64,000 nucleotides of DNA from Bacteroides intestinalis DSM 17393 (GCF_000172175.1 NZ_ABJL02000008.1:2418001-2482000); one strand, 5' to 3'; counted from the first letter of the stretch, positions 26,508-36,457 are shown. Notes: generated by a model not told the origin, from the letters alone. Numbers and translations are program-made.

Positions 26508-28697
26508 ATGTCAAAAATGAGATTCTACGCCTTGCAAGAGCTCGCCAACCGGCGCCCTCTTGAAGTTACTACCCCTTCGAACAAATTATCCGATTATTAC
26601 GGAAGTCATGTGTTTGACCGCAAAAAAATGCAGGAGTACTTACCCCGGGAAGCTTACAAAGCTGTGACAGACGCCATAGAAAAAGGTACCCCTATCAGCC
26701 GCGAGATAGCCGACCTGATAGCAAACGGTATGAAGAGTTGGGCAAAATCCCTGAATGTCACTCATTACACTCACTGGTTCCAGCCACTGACGGATGGCAC
26801 TGCCGAAAAACATGACGGTTTTATCGAATTTGGAGAAAATTCAAATGTAATCGAACGTTTTTCCGGCAAATTACTGATCCAGCAGGAACCGGACGCTTCT
26901 TCTTTCCCTAACGGAGGCATACGTAATACGTTTGAAGCTCGCGGATATACCGCTTGGGATGTCTCTTCGCCCGCTTTCGTTGTAGATACCACATTGTGTA
27001 TTCCCACAATCTTTATCTCCTATACCGGTGAAGCACTGGACTATAAGACCCCATTACTGAAAGCACTGGGTGCTGTGGACAAGGCTGCCACGGAAGTATG
27101 CCAGTTATTCGATAAGAATGTGACCCGTGTATTCACGAATCTGGGATGGGAACAGGAATATTTCCTGGTAGATTCCGCCCTATACAATGCCCGTCCCGAT
27201 CTTTGTCTGACCGGGCGCACGCTTATGGGACATTCGTCTGCAAAAGACCAGCAGTTGGAAGACCACTATTTCGGTTCTATCCCCCCACGGGTAACAGCTT
27301 TCATGAAAGAACTGGAAATAGAATGCCACAAACTTGGAATTCCGGCAAAAACACGCCATAACGAAGTTGCCCCCAACCAATTTGAATTGGCTCCAATCTT
27401 TGAGAATGCCAACCTTGCCAATGATCATAATCAGTTGGTAATGGACCTGATGAAGCGTATTGCCCGTAAACATAACTTTGCCGTGTTGCTGCATGAGAAG
27501 CCTTACAGTGGTGTTAACGGTTCGGGAAAACACAATAACTGGTCACTCTGTACAGATACCGGCATCAACCTTTTCGCTCCCGGTAAGAATCCAAAAGGAA
27601 ACATGCTTTTCCTCACTTTCTTAGTGAACGTATTAATGATGGTTTATAAAAACCAGAATTTACTGCGTGCTTCTATAATGAGTGCAGGTAACAGTCACCG
27701 CCTAGGTGCCAATGAAGCGCCACCCGCTATTTTATCCATATTCCTGGGCAGACAATTATCTGCCACTCTGGATGATATAGTACGTCAGGTAGGAGACGAT
27801 AAAATGACTGCCGAAGAAAAAACAACTCTTAAATTGGGAATCGGACGTATTCCAGAGATTCTCCTCGACACGACAGACCGTAACCGTACTTCTCCGTTTG
27901 CTTTCACCGGCAATCGTTTTGAGTTCCGTGCAGCCGGTTCTTCATCCAACTGTGCAGCTGCCATGATTGCTATCAATGCTGCCATGGCTAACCAGTTGAA
28001 TGAATTCAAAGCATCCATCGACAAACTGATGGAAGAAGGAATTGGGAAAGATGAAGCCATTTTCCGCATCCTGAAAGAAACTATCATCGCTTCCGAAGCT
28101 ATCCGTTTCGAAGGAGACGGTTACTCTGACCAATGGAAAGAAGAAGCTGCCCGCCGCGGACTGACTAATATTTGCCATGTACCCGAAGCTCTGATGCACT
28201 ATATGGACAACCAATCCCGCTCGGTATTGATCGGCGAACGTATCTTTAATGAAACGGAGCTCGCCTGTCGTCTGGAAGTAGAATTGGAGAAATACACCAT
28301 GAAAGTGCAAATTGAAAGCCGCGTATTGGGTGACTTGGCCATCAATCACATTGTCCCCATAGCAGTCAGCTACCAGAACCGCCTGCTGGAGAACCTGCTC
28401 GGACTCAAAGAAATCTTCTCCCCTGAAGAATACGAAGTACTAAGTGCCGATCGTAAAGAACTGATACGGGAAATTTCCAAGCGTGTAACTGCTATCAAAG
28501 TCCTTGTACGCGAAATGACCGAAGCCCGTAAAGTGGCCAATCATATGGATAGCTACAAAGATAAGGCTTTTGCCTACGAAGAAAATGTACGCCCATATCT
28601 GGAAAAGATACGTGATCATATCGATCACCTTGAAATGGAGGTCGACGACGAGATTTGGCCGTTGCCGAAATATAGGGAATTGTTGTTCACAAAATGA
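26508..28697 (+). CDS. glnN: Glutamine synthetase type III
   Basis: From the ATG at 26508 the protein has 729 residues, the usual size for GSIII and far longer than GSI. The frame is open to a TTG at 26475, but that overlaps the promoter. Family marks include MRFYALQELANRR at the start, WFQPLTDGTAEKHDGF, NGGIRNTFEARGYTAWD, TRHNEVAPNQFELAP, KPYSGVNGSGKHNNWS and NRTSPFAFTGNRFEFRA. The enzyme makes glutamine from glutamate, ammonia and ATP as a dodecamer. It is monocistronic with a dense set of palindromic sequences in front, and the Crp/Fnr-type gene lies next, 260 bp downstream. Confidence 0.95.
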   Translation: MSKMRFYALQELANRRPLEVTTPSNKLSDYYGSHVFDRKKMQEYLPREAYKAVTDAIEKGTPISREIADLIANGMKSWAKSLNVTHYTHWFQPLTDGTAEKHDGFIEFGENSNVIERFSGKLLIQQEPDASSFPNGGIRNTFEARGYTAWDVSSPAFVVDTTLCIPTIFISYTGEALDYKTPLLKALGAVDKAATEVCQLFDKNVTRVFTNLGWEQEYFLVDSALYNARPDLCLTGRTLMGHSSAKDQQLEDHYFGSIPPRVTAFMKELEIECHKLGIPAKTRHNEVAPNQFELAPIFENANLANDHNQLVMDLMKRIARKHNFAVLLHEKPYSGVNGSGKHNNWSLCTDTGINLFAPGKNPKGNMLFLTFLVNVLMMVYKNQNLLRASIMSAGNSHRLGANEAPPAILSIFLGRQLSATLDDIVRQVGDDKMTAEEKTTLKLGIGRIPEILLDTTDRNRTSPFAFTGNRFEFRAAGSSSNCAAAMIAINAAMANQLNEFKASIDKLMEEGIGKDEAIFRILKETIIASEAIRFEGDGYSDQWKEEAARRGLTNICHVPEALMHYMDNQSRSVLIGERIFNETELACRLEVELEKYTMKVQIESRVLGDLAINHIVPIAVSYQNRLLENLLGLKEIFSPEEYEVLSADRKELIREISKRVTAIKVLVREMTEARKVANHMDSYKDKAFAYEENVRPYLEKIRDHIDHLEMEVDDEIWPLPKYRELLFTK

Positions 28698-28698
28698 T

Positions 28699-28847
28699 AA
28701 TTTAGCGCTACGCGCTAAATTAAGTGACGAGCTATGAGCTACCAGTGCACAAGTTGCTGTGCTATAAACCTGAAAGCTATTATATAGTAACTTACACTCA
28801 CATACCGAAAGCTACTTGTAGCTTGTATCCCGTAGCTTGTCACTTAA
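28699..28847. repeat. Nested inverted repeats in the glnN-crp spacer
   Basis: AATTTAGCGC (28699-28708) and GCGCTAAATT (28712-28721) form a 10-bp stem with a 3-nt loop right after glnN. TTAAGTGACGAGCTA (28720-28734) pairs with TAGCTTGTCACTTAA (28833-28847) with one mismatch. Between the arms, words such as AGCTA, GAGCTA and TAGCTTGTA recur. No T run follows, so a terminator role is uncertain. Confidence 0.6.
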
Positions 28848-28921
28848 TTCCATATTTGAAAATTCCTGCCCGATTACTGCATCTTTTCGTGTCTTTTGTG
28901 CAATATTTAATTTTTTCTTTT

Positions 28922-28942
28922 TACATTTGTGCTGTATAACAC
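28922..28942 (+). promoter_or_regulatory. Promoter and overlapping palindrome of the Crp/Fnr-type gene
   Basis: TACATTTG at 28922-28929 is the -7 box; TTTG at 28895-28898 is a weak -33 with long spacing of 23. GTGCTGTATAACAC (28929-28942) covers the expected start of transcription and is close to the perfect palindrome ATGTTGTATAACAT at 41732-41745. Confidence 0.5.
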
Positions 28943-28957
28943 AGTTTTGCAGCAGTT

Positions 28958-29659
28958 ATGGTAAAAATGAATTTGTCAGACGTGAATGTTCCGGAGCTGA
29001 TAGCCGATATGTGGGAGCCCCTGAATGAAGAGCAGCGGGAATTTCTCGCGAACCATTTTACGCTCCAGAATTATAAGAAAAATGAGGTCATTCACTGCGA
29101 AGGTGAGACCCCGAAATACCTTATGTGTCTCTTGAACGGAAAGGTCAAAATTTATAAGGATGGTGTTGGCGGCAGAAGCCAGATTATCCGCATGATTAAG
29201 CCTGTAGAATATTTCGGTTATCGCGCCTATTTTGCCAAAGAAGACTATGTTACTGCTGCTGCTGCTTTCGAACCCTCTCTTATTTGCCTGATACCAATGA
29301 GCGCTATCACAACACTGGTTTCACAAAACAATGATCTTGCCATGTTCTTCATCAAGCAGTTGTCCATCGATCTGGGAATTGCCGACGAACGTACTGTCAA
29401 CCTGACACAGAAGCATATTCGTGGAAGATTAGCTGAATCGCTTCTTTTCCTCAAAGAAAGTTATGGATTGGAAGAAGACGGTTCTACCCTCAGTATTTAT
29501 CTGTCACGCGAAGATCTGGCAAACCTGTCTAATATGACAACTTCTAACGCTATCCGTACCTTATCACAATTCGCTACCGAACGCCTGATCACGATTGACG
29601 GACGAAAAATAAAGATCATCGATGAGGAAAAACTAAAGAAGATAAGTAAAATAGGATAA
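28958..29659 (+). CDS. Crp/Fnr family transcription regulator, possible Cur homologue
   Basis: A 233-residue protein with a cyclic-nucleotide-binding-like beta roll (about 20-140, EVIHCEGETPKYLMCLLNGKVKIYKDG), a dimerization helix (145-170) and a winged helix-turn-helix (about 175-230, LSREDLANLSNMTTSNAIRTLSQF). The cAMP-contact residues of E. coli Crp are not evident, and there are no Fnr cysteines for an iron-sulfur cluster. In B. thetaiotaomicron the carbon-utilization regulator Cur/MalR (BT4338) is, as I recall, next to glutamine synthetase; the same order here makes orthology plausible but unproven. A palindrome over its own start of transcription hints at autoregulation. The ATG at 28967 (MNLSDV) is an alternative start. 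Confidence 0.85.
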   Translation: MVKMNLSDVNVPELIADMWEPLNEEQREFLANHFTLQNYKKNEVIHCEGETPKYLMCLLNGKVKIYKDGVGGRSQIIRMIKPVEYFGYRAYFAKEDYVTAAAAFEPSLICLIPMSAITTLVSQNNDLAMFFIKQLSIDLGIADERTVNLTQKHIRGRLAESLLFLKESYGLEEDGSTLSIYLSREDLANLSNMTTSNAIRTLSQFATERLITIDGRKIKIIDEEKLKKISKIG

Positions 29660-29748
29660 AGGATAGTGATTGTCTTCCCCCTAAAGGCTATTATTTTTTT
29701 CCTCTTCCCTATTTTACCCTATTTATAAACTTAACACACATAAATGCC

Positions 29749-32193
29749 ATGAAAAAAGGATTGAGTGCTTTGCTATTAGCAAGCCTGCTGTGTGCCTCCT
29801 CCGGCTGTCAGCAAAATCAAAAAGAGGTAGTGAACGAGTATAACATCGTTCCGATGCCCAATCAAATGACTCCTCAAGAGGGACGTTTTCAGCTGAGTAA
29901 TAAAGTATCTATCGCCACTGCCGGTTGCATTCCGGAAGTACAAGCCATTGCAGACAGCCTGATCGCCCGTATCCGGTTGACCTCCGGTATCTCTTTGCAA
30001 AGTAATCCGCAAGAAAATCCGAAACAACCTGATATACGTTTCGTTACGGAAGATGGAATGCCAAAAGAAGGATACAAGCTTTCTATCACTCCAAATGAAA
30101 TCACCCTTTCAGCATCCCATCCCAACGGTTTCTTTTATGGAGTACAGACTATATACCAACTGTTGCCGCCTGCTGTTTATGGAGAAACAATAGTGAAACG
30201 TGCTAATTGGTCTCTGCCCGCTGTCGAAATAGAAGATTCTCCCCGTTTTCCTTACCGTGGTTTGATGCTGGATGTATGCCGCCACTTCTCCACCACCGAT
30301 TATATTTATAAATTCATCGATATGCTTGCCATGCATAAGATGAATACTTTCCACTTCCACCTGACAGATGACCAGGGCTGGCGAATAGAAATCAAGAAAT
30401 ACCCGAAACTACAGGAAGTAGGTTCAAAACGGAAAGAGACACTGATAGACTACTACTATGTAAACTGGCCGCAAATCTTCGATGGAAAAGAACATGGCGG
30501 ATACTATACCCAAGAGGAAATCAAAAATATAGTAGCCTATGCAGCAAGTAAGTATATCACTGTCATTCCCGAAATAGAAATGCCGGGACATGCCATTGCA
30601 GCCCTTGCCTCCTACCCTGAACTGTCTTGCAGACCGGATACGACATACGAAGTAACCGGCACATGGGGTGTGTTCGAAGAAGTCTTCTGTCCCAAAGAAG
30701 AAACATTCCAATTCCTGGAAGGTGTATTGGATGAAGTTATTGAATTATTCCCCAGTTCATATATTCATATTGGCGGTGACGAATGCCCCAAGGATGCCTG
30801 GATGAAATGCGCACATTGCCAAGGATTAATCCAAAAGTTAGGTCTGAAAGACGACACCACTCCGAATGCCATTGACGGTAAGAAGCATACGAAAGAAGAA
30901 AAGCTGCAAAGTTACTTCATCACCCGTATGGAAAAATACCTCAACAGTAAAGGACGAAATATCATAGGCTGGGATGAAATCCTGGAAGGCGGACTGGCTC
31001 CCAATGCAACAGTCATGTCCTGGCGCGGTGTAGAAGGCGGTATCACAGCTGCCAAAGCCGGGCATGATGCAATTATGACTCCGAGTCCGTACGCTTATCT
31101 GGACCAGTACCAAGAGGAACCGGAAACTGCACCGACTACTATCGGTGGATATAACACACTCAAGAAAACATATAGTTATAATCCTGTCCCCGATGATGCG
31201 GAAGAATTAATAAAAAAACATATTATCGGTGTGCAAGGCAATATCTGGAACGAATATATGCAGAATGACGAACGCCGTGACTACCAAGCGTTCCCCCGTG
31301 CCATAGCCTTGGCTGAAACTGGCTGGACGCAAAACAGCAGAAAAAACTGGAACAGTTTCCGGAACCGCATGATAGAAGATTTCGAACGTATGGACGTTAT
31401 TAATGTGAAAGCTTGCCGTAATTTCTTTGATGTAAACATCAACACTCATGTATACGACGGAACATTGAAAGCTGTACTGGAAACATTCTATCCGGATGCT
31501 GAAATCAGATATACAACGGATGGAAGTGCGCCGACTGCCAAATCCGAACTTTACACACAACCCTTCATCTGGGAAGGCAACATAGACTTACAGGCAGCCG
31601 CCTTCAAAGGTGGTAAGATGCTGGGCAAAGTAAACGGTAAAAAACTGTATGCAAACCTGATAAGCGGAAAACGATACACTACCACTCCTCATTGGGGCTG
31701 GATGAGTGGAGATATCTTCGGAGAAAACGATGTATTGGGCACAGATACCACTACACTGGGATTGACCAATGGAAAACGAGGTAATATCGCTTCTTTCACA
31801 CCGTGGGTGGCTTTTAAACTGAACGAGAAAAACAACAATGAACTCGTATTCTCTGTAGATATGGAGAAACCGGTCACTATCAGTAAGGTCGTTTTCGGTA
31901 CACTTTATAATCCTGCTTTCCGTGTTCTGCCTGCAAGTGCAGCCCGTGTAGAGGTATCAACTGACGGTAAGGAATTCAAGGAAATAGCTCAGGCATCCTA
32001 CACTCGCGAATATCCGGAGCATGGCAGAAAAATGTTCACCGATACGCTGGAATGTACGCCTACCGAAGCACGTTACATCAAGGTGACATTGAAGAGCAGT
32101 GGAACATTGCGTAATGGTATTGACTGCCGTAAAGACTCACCAGAAGATATTATTCCTTCAGACTTATATGTAGATGAGATAGAAGTATATTAA
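29749..32193 (+). CDS. GH20 beta-N-acetylhexosaminidase lipoprotein
   Basis: An 814-residue lipoprotein (LLCASSGC). Order of domains: GH20b alpha/beta domain (about 30-155), GH20 barrel (about 160-500) with HFHLTDDQGWRIE and the catalytic pair D344-E345 in HIGGDECPKDAW, a chitobiase-type C-terminal strand domain (about 545-620, EIRYTTDGSAPTA), and an F5/8C-like carbohydrate-binding domain to the end. GH20 enzymes remove terminal beta-linked GlcNAc or GalNAc by substrate-assisted catalysis, for example from mucin or N-glycans. It lies 89 bp after the Crp/Fnr-type gene on the same strand and ends in a very strong hairpin. Cell-surface or periplasmic placement cannot be decided. Confidence 0.93.
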   Translation: MKKGLSALLLASLLCASSGCQQNQKEVVNEYNIVPMPNQMTPQEGRFQLSNKVSIATAGCIPEVQAIADSLIARIRLTSGISLQSNPQENPKQPDIRFVTEDGMPKEGYKLSITPNEITLSASHPNGFFYGVQTIYQLLPPAVYGETIVKRANWSLPAVEIEDSPRFPYRGLMLDVCRHFSTTDYIYKFIDMLAMHKMNTFHFHLTDDQGWRIEIKKYPKLQEVGSKRKETLIDYYYVNWPQIFDGKEHGGYYTQEEIKNIVAYAASKYITVIPEIEMPGHAIAALASYPELSCRPDTTYEVTGTWGVFEEVFCPKEETFQFLEGVLDEVIELFPSSYIHIGGDECPKDAWMKCAHCQGLIQKLGLKDDTTPNAIDGKKHTKEEKLQSYFITRMEKYLNSKGRNIIGWDEILEGGLAPNATVMSWRGVEGGITAAKAGHDAIMTPSPYAYLDQYQEEPETAPTTIGGYNTLKKTYSYNPVPDDAEELIKKHIIGVQGNIWNEYMQNDERRDYQAFPRAIALAETGWTQNSRKNWNSFRNRMIEDFERMDVINVKACRNFFDVNINTHVYDGTLKAVLETFYPDAEIRYTTDGSAPTAKSELYTQPFIWEGNIDLQAAAFKGGKMLGKVNGKKLYANLISGKRYTTTPHWGWMSGDIFGENDVLGTDTTTLGLTNGKRGNIASFTPWVAFKLNEKNNNELVFSVDMEKPVTISKVVFGTLYNPAFRVLPASAARVEVSTDGKEFKEIAQASYTREYPEHGRKMFTDTLECTPTEARYIKVTLKSSGTLRNGIDCRKDSPEDIIPSDLYVDEIEVY

Positions 32194-32240
32194 AAGAGAA
32201 AAGCTCCGGATTGCAAGACAATCCGGAGCTTTTCTCTTTT
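32192..32240. terminator. 22-bp bidirectional terminator between GH20 and trxB
   Basis: The arms 32192-32213 and 32219-32240 are exact complements with a 5-nt loop. T runs occur on both strands at the arm ends, and the two genes converge here. Confidence 0.9.
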
Positions 32241-32252
32241 AATATGAAGAAT

Positions 32253-33203
32253 TTAGATCAAGCATTTGGATGAAAGATATCTTTCCGCTTCAAGTGCCGC
32301 CTTACAACCGCTACCCGCTGCCGTAATAGCCTGACGATAATGTGGATCAGCAATATCACCGGCCGCAAACACACCCGGCACTTTCGTACGAGGGCTATCG
32401 CCTTCTGTTATGATATAACCTGTTTCATCCGTATCCAGATACGCCTTGAAGATATCCGAATTCGGCTGATGACCAATAGCCAGGAAAAATCCATCAATAG
32501 CCAAATCATAACGTTCTTCATCCGGTTCACCCATATGTTTCACCAGATGAACACCTTCTACACCGTTCTCTCCAAACAAACCTACGGCATTATGTTCAAA
32601 CAGTACATCGATATTTTCATGCTTCATCACACGCTCTTGCATGATCTTAGAAGCACGTAAGAAAGGTTTTCTCACAATCAGATAAACCTTCTTAGCCAGT
32701 CCGGCAAGGTATACAGCCTCTTCACAAGCCGTATCACCACCACCCACTACTGCCACCACCTTTTTGCGGTAGAAGAAGCCGTCACAAGTAGCACAAGCGC
32801 TGACACCCATACCGGCATATTTCTTTTCATCATCCAGTCCCAGATATTTAGCGGTAGCACCCGTAGCGATAATCAACGTATCTGTTTCAATCACTTTTTC
32901 TTCATCAATCGTCACTTTATATGGAGCTGCACTCAGGTCAGAAGCAGTTGCAATACCGAAACGCAGGTCTGCACCGAAACGTTCTGCCTGCTTGCGCAAG
33001 TCATCCATCAATTGTTGACCACTGACTCCTTCCGGGTAACCGGGAAAGTTCTCCACATCTGTAGTAGTTGTCAACTGACCACCCGGTTGCAATCCTTCAT
33101 AAAGTACCGGAGAAAGGTTGGCACGCCCTGCATAAATAGCTGCAGTATAACCGGCCGGACCAGAACCTATAATCAGACATTTTACTTTTTCTGTTTCCAT
33201 CAT
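32253..33203 (-). CDS. trxB: Thioredoxin reductase
   Basis: A 316-residue flavoprotein that reduces thioredoxin with NADPH. FAD motif GSGPAGYTAAIYAGRA (13-28), redox pair C137-ATC140 in ACATCDG, NADPH motif GGGDTACEEAVYLAGLAKKVYLI, and the second FAD motif GVFAAGDIADPHYRQAITAAGSGC. Full length. The start could be M1 or M2 (MMETEK). It is the last gene of ftsK-lolA-trxB, 19 bp after lolA. Confidence 0.95.
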   Translation of the reverse strand: MMETEKVKCLIIGSGPAGYTAAIYAGRANLSPVLYEGLQPGGQLTTTTDVENFPGYPEGVSGQQLMDDLRKQAERFGADLRFGIATASDLSAAPYKVTIDEEKVIETDTLIIATGATAKYLGLDDEKKYAGMGVSACATCDGFFYRKKVVAVVGGGDTACEEAVYLAGLAKKVYLIVRKPFLRASKIMQERVMKHENIDVLFEHNAVGLFGENGVEGVHLVKHMGEPDEERYDLAIDGFFLAIGHQPNSDIFKAYLDTDETGYIITEGDSPRTKVPGVFAAGDIADPHYRQAITAAGSGCKAALEAERYLSSKCLI

Positions 33204-33222
33204 ATCATTTTATATTAATAAT

Positions 33223-33867
33223 TCATCTTAAATCAATCACTTCGGCAGTCGGATACACCTTCTTGTCGAAAGTGAAAAGATTATCATTGTAAGATTCTCC
33301 TGTTTTATAAGATGTAATGCGGATAGCTACGCTATTCCCACCTTTCTGAGTCATACTGATACACAGAGGTTGAAGAGTATCTTTTGTCACATAGATAATA
33401 ACACACTGCAAATCCTGTTTTCTGTTAGAAGCTGTCAGTATCACTTCATAAGCAGGTTTACCCCCATAAGTATCAGCTTTACCCAACTTCATGTGATACC
33501 CTTGTTTATAAATGGACAATAAGGCATAAGGGTTAATGCTTTGCAACTCTTCGGGAGTAGGTTCGGAGATATTCACTTCGTCACTGTTAGTAAGATAACT
33601 CCATTGCGTACGACCGTCAAACCAGGTCTTCACGCCATCTGCATCCAACAGGAACTTTTCTCCTTTCAAACGGATAACCCCTGTAGAACTTCCTTGCAAG
33701 ATACTTTTAGCATACGTCTGAACCGTAAAATCAGCCTGAATACCTCCCGCCTGACGGAAGGCAGTAGCTGTACGATCCAATATATCTTGAGCATCCAATT
33801 TCTGTGCCGAAAGCGGTAATGCCAGACCGAACAGGCAGATACAGATTAAAAGAACATTCTTCATCAT
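33223..33867 (-). CDS. lolA: LolA-type outer-membrane lipoprotein carrier
   Basis: A 214-residue secreted protein, signal peptide ending PLSAQ, with the LolA/LolB half-barrel pattern: ILDRTATAFRQAGGIQADFTVQTY, GVIRLKGEKFLLDADGVKTWFDGRTQWSY and TPEELQSINPYALLSIYKQGY. Periplasmic LolA ferries lipoproteins from the inner to the outer membrane, a heavy task in a species with so many surface lipoproteins. It follows ftsK by 14 bp. Sequence similarity within the family is low, so identity rests on pattern and on the ftsK-lolA order, which is common in many bacteria. Confidence 0.88.
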   Translation of the reverse strand: MMKNVLLICICLFGLALPLSAQKLDAQDILDRTATAFRQAGGIQADFTVQTYAKSILQGSSTGVIRLKGEKFLLDADGVKTWFDGRTQWSYLTNSDEVNISEPTPEELQSINPYALLSIYKQGYHMKLGKADTYGGKPAYEVILTASNRKQDLQCVIIYVTKDTLQPLCISMTQKGGNSVAIRITSYKTGESYNDNLFTFDKKVYPTAEVIDLR

Positions 33868-33881
33868 TAGTTTAACACGAT

Positions 33882-36383
33882 TTACAGTAAATTGTTCAAA
33901 CGCATTTGCAGGTCATTTTCATCGACACAAAGCACCTCACGCGCTTTACTGCCTTGTGCAGGTCCCACAATTCCGGCTTTTTCCAATTGATCCATCAAGC
34001 GTCCTGCACGATTATAACCGATAGCAAACTTACGTTGGATCAATGAAGTAGAACCTTGCTGATGGATGACAATCAGGCGGGCAGCATCTTCGAACAACGG
34101 ATCCAAACGTCCCATATCCACATCTCCCAGATCACCTCCGCCATCTTCACTGACATATTCGGGCAAGTAGAATGCAGTAGGATATCCTTGTTGCTTGGCA
34201 ATGAACTTCGTGATTTCCGCCACTTCCGGTGTATCGATAAAGGCACATTGCACACGCACGGGATCGGCACCCTGCAGGAACAACATATCACCGCGTCCGA
34301 TCAGCTGGTTAGCTCCCGGACGGTCGAGAATAGTACGCGAGTCTATCATGGCAGATACGCGGAAAGCAATACGCGCCGGGAAGTTCGCCTTGATTGTACC
34401 GGTAATGATATTTGTTGTCGGACGCTGTGTAGCGATAATCATGTGGATACCCACCGCACGCGCCAACTGGGCAATACGGGCAATAGGCAATTCAACCTCT
34501 TTACCTGCCGTCATTATCAAGTCACCGAACTCATCGATCACCACTACTATATAAGGCATGAATTTATGCCCCTTTTCCGGATTCAACTGGCGATTGATAA
34601 ACTTCTCATTATATTCCTTGATATTACGCACATGTGCAGCTTTCAATAAGTCGTAACGTGTATCCATCTCTATACAGATAGAATTCAACGTTTGCACTAC
34701 CTTGGTTACGTCTGTAATAATAGCATCTTCTCCATCGGGCAGCTTGGCAAGGAAATGATGTTCAATCACCGAATAGATACTGAATTCTACCTTCTTCGGG
34801 TCTACCAACACAAACTTCAGTTCAGCCGGATGCTTTTTATAAAGCAAAGAAGTGATAATGGCATTCAGTCCGACAGACTTACCTTGACCTGTGGCACCGG
34901 CTACCAGCATATGCGGCATTTTACAGAGGTCTACCATGAACACTTCATTGGTAATCGTCTTACCCAAGGCAACTGGCAAGTCATAAGTAGACTCCTGGAA
35001 CTTTTTACTGCCGATAATACTCTGTCCGGAAACGATTTTCGGATTAGAGTTCGGCACTTCAATACCAATCGTTCCTTTTCCCGGAATCGGTGCAATGATA
35101 CGAATACCCAATGCCGAAAGGCTAAGAGCGATATCATCTTCCAGACCGCGAATCTTAGAGATACGCACGCCTTGTTCGGGAGTGATTTCATACAGCGTCA
35201 CCGTAGGCCCCACCGTTGCCTTGATCGTACTGATTTCAATACCAAAACTACGCAACGTATTTATAATCTTGTCCTTATTGGCATTCTGTTCCGCCATGTC
35301 AATAGTTGGCTCGGCATTATCGTAATGCTTCATCAAGTCGACAGTAGGATAGCGATAATTTTCCAGATCGAGACGAGGATTATAAGGTTCCTTTTCCGAA
35401 CCTTTATATTCGTCGTCATCCTCTGCAGCTTCTATTTCAAAAGTAGGTTCTACCGCTGCAGGTTTCTCATGAAGAGAAGGAGCAGGATCGGAGACCGGGG
35501 TTTCAATAATCATAGAAACTTCTTCCCCCGACGGCTTGGCAGGTTGAGGTTCTGTAATACCACCTAAATCCAGTGTTATTTCATTTTCCGGTTCCATTAC
35601 CGGCTCAGGAACTTCAATGGGAGTTTCTTCTTCTTTCGTATCAGCCTCCGCCACATCAGGAGCAGAAGCAGGTTTCTTCTTTCCTTTCGCCGTCCAAGAG
35701 TCTGTAAACTCTTCCGGTGTTTCACCTTTCTCTTCTTCTTCCTTCTGTTTGCGCTTCAAGAAACTGAGGCTAAACAGCCTCCGCAACCAGATCACGGTAC
35801 GTGCACTGATATAGATAAGGAAACAGATAGCAGTCACCAACAAAATCATCCAAACGCCCGGCACGCCCACTTGCGACACCAGCCAATTGCTGACATTATA
35901 TCCATGCATACCGCCCAGATATAAGAAAGAATCCTTGTATTGCTCCACAAAAGCGAATCCAAAGAAGACAGAAAACCAGACGAGCAATAGCGAGCATCCG
36001 ATAAACCACTTCCAAAGCCGAACCACACGCACACGCATCAACTTCAGTCCCGCCACTGCGAGAAACACAAGAATGAAGAAAGACGATATGCCGAAGCAGT
36101 CGTTAATGAGATAGCTTGCCAACTGTGCACCACGCGAACCGGCATAGTTCTTCACTCCATTATTGGTAGAAGCCAGTTCCTGCGCACTGCCCGAGTCAAT
36201 AATACTTTGATCCGCCGCTCCCGTAAAGAAGAACGAAGAAAAGGCTAATAGCAAGTATACTGAAAAGATGACCAGTACCAAGCCGATAACAAAGTGAATG
36301 GTTTCGTTTTTAAAGATTGCCCTTATTTTACCAAACAAGGAAAGAGTCTGTTCCGTATCTTTAATTGAATTTTTCTTAGCCAT
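33882..36383 (-). CDS. ftsK: FtsK/SpoIIIE DNA translocase
   Basis: An 833-residue protein with about four membrane helices in the first 200 residues, a charged Pro/Glu-rich linker (about 215-340), then the motor. Walker A is GATGQGKS with K502, Walker B is VVVIDEFGDLIM near 610, and the C-terminal gamma winged helix (about 770-833, LIQRKFAIGYNRAGRLMDQLEKAGIVG) reads KOPS-type polar sequences. It pumps the chromosome terminus through the closing septum and helps dimer resolution. First gene of ftsK-lolA-trxB. Confidence 0.96.
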   Translation of the reverse strand: MAKKNSIKDTEQTLSLFGKIRAIFKNETIHFVIGLVLVIFSVYLLLAFSSFFFTGAADQSIIDSGSAQELASTNNGVKNYAGSRGAQLASYLINDCFGISSFFILVFLAVAGLKLMRVRVVRLWKWFIGCSLLLVWFSVFFGFAFVEQYKDSFLYLGGMHGYNVSNWLVSQVGVPGVWMILLVTAICFLIYISARTVIWLRRLFSLSFLKRKQKEEEEKGETPEEFTDSWTAKGKKKPASAPDVAEADTKEEETPIEVPEPVMEPENEITLDLGGITEPQPAKPSGEEVSMIIETPVSDPAPSLHEKPAAVEPTFEIEAAEDDDEYKGSEKEPYNPRLDLENYRYPTVDLMKHYDNAEPTIDMAEQNANKDKIINTLRSFGIEISTIKATVGPTVTLYEITPEQGVRISKIRGLEDDIALSLSALGIRIIAPIPGKGTIGIEVPNSNPKIVSGQSIIGSKKFQESTYDLPVALGKTITNEVFMVDLCKMPHMLVAGATGQGKSVGLNAIITSLLYKKHPAELKFVLVDPKKVEFSIYSVIEHHFLAKLPDGEDAIITDVTKVVQTLNSICIEMDTRYDLLKAAHVRNIKEYNEKFINRQLNPEKGHKFMPYIVVVIDEFGDLIMTAGKEVELPIARIAQLARAVGIHMIIATQRPTTNIITGTIKANFPARIAFRVSAMIDSRTILDRPGANQLIGRGDMLFLQGADPVRVQCAFIDTPEVAEITKFIAKQQGYPTAFYLPEYVSEDGGGDLGDVDMGRLDPLFEDAARLIVIHQQGSTSLIQRKFAIGYNRAGRLMDQLEKAGIVGPAQGSKAREVLCVDENDLQMRLNNLL

Positions 36384-36416
36384 GAATATAATTCCTTAGT
36401 AAATGATAGATTGGTG

Positions 36417-36424
36417 CAAAAGTA
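36417..36424 (-). promoter_or_regulatory. -7 box of the ftsK operon
   Basis: Minus-strand TACTTTTG, 34 bp before the ftsK ATG; no evident -33 box. Confidence 0.45.
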
Positions 36425-36457
36425 ACAAAAATATTCAATCCTTCCACCAGATACCTA

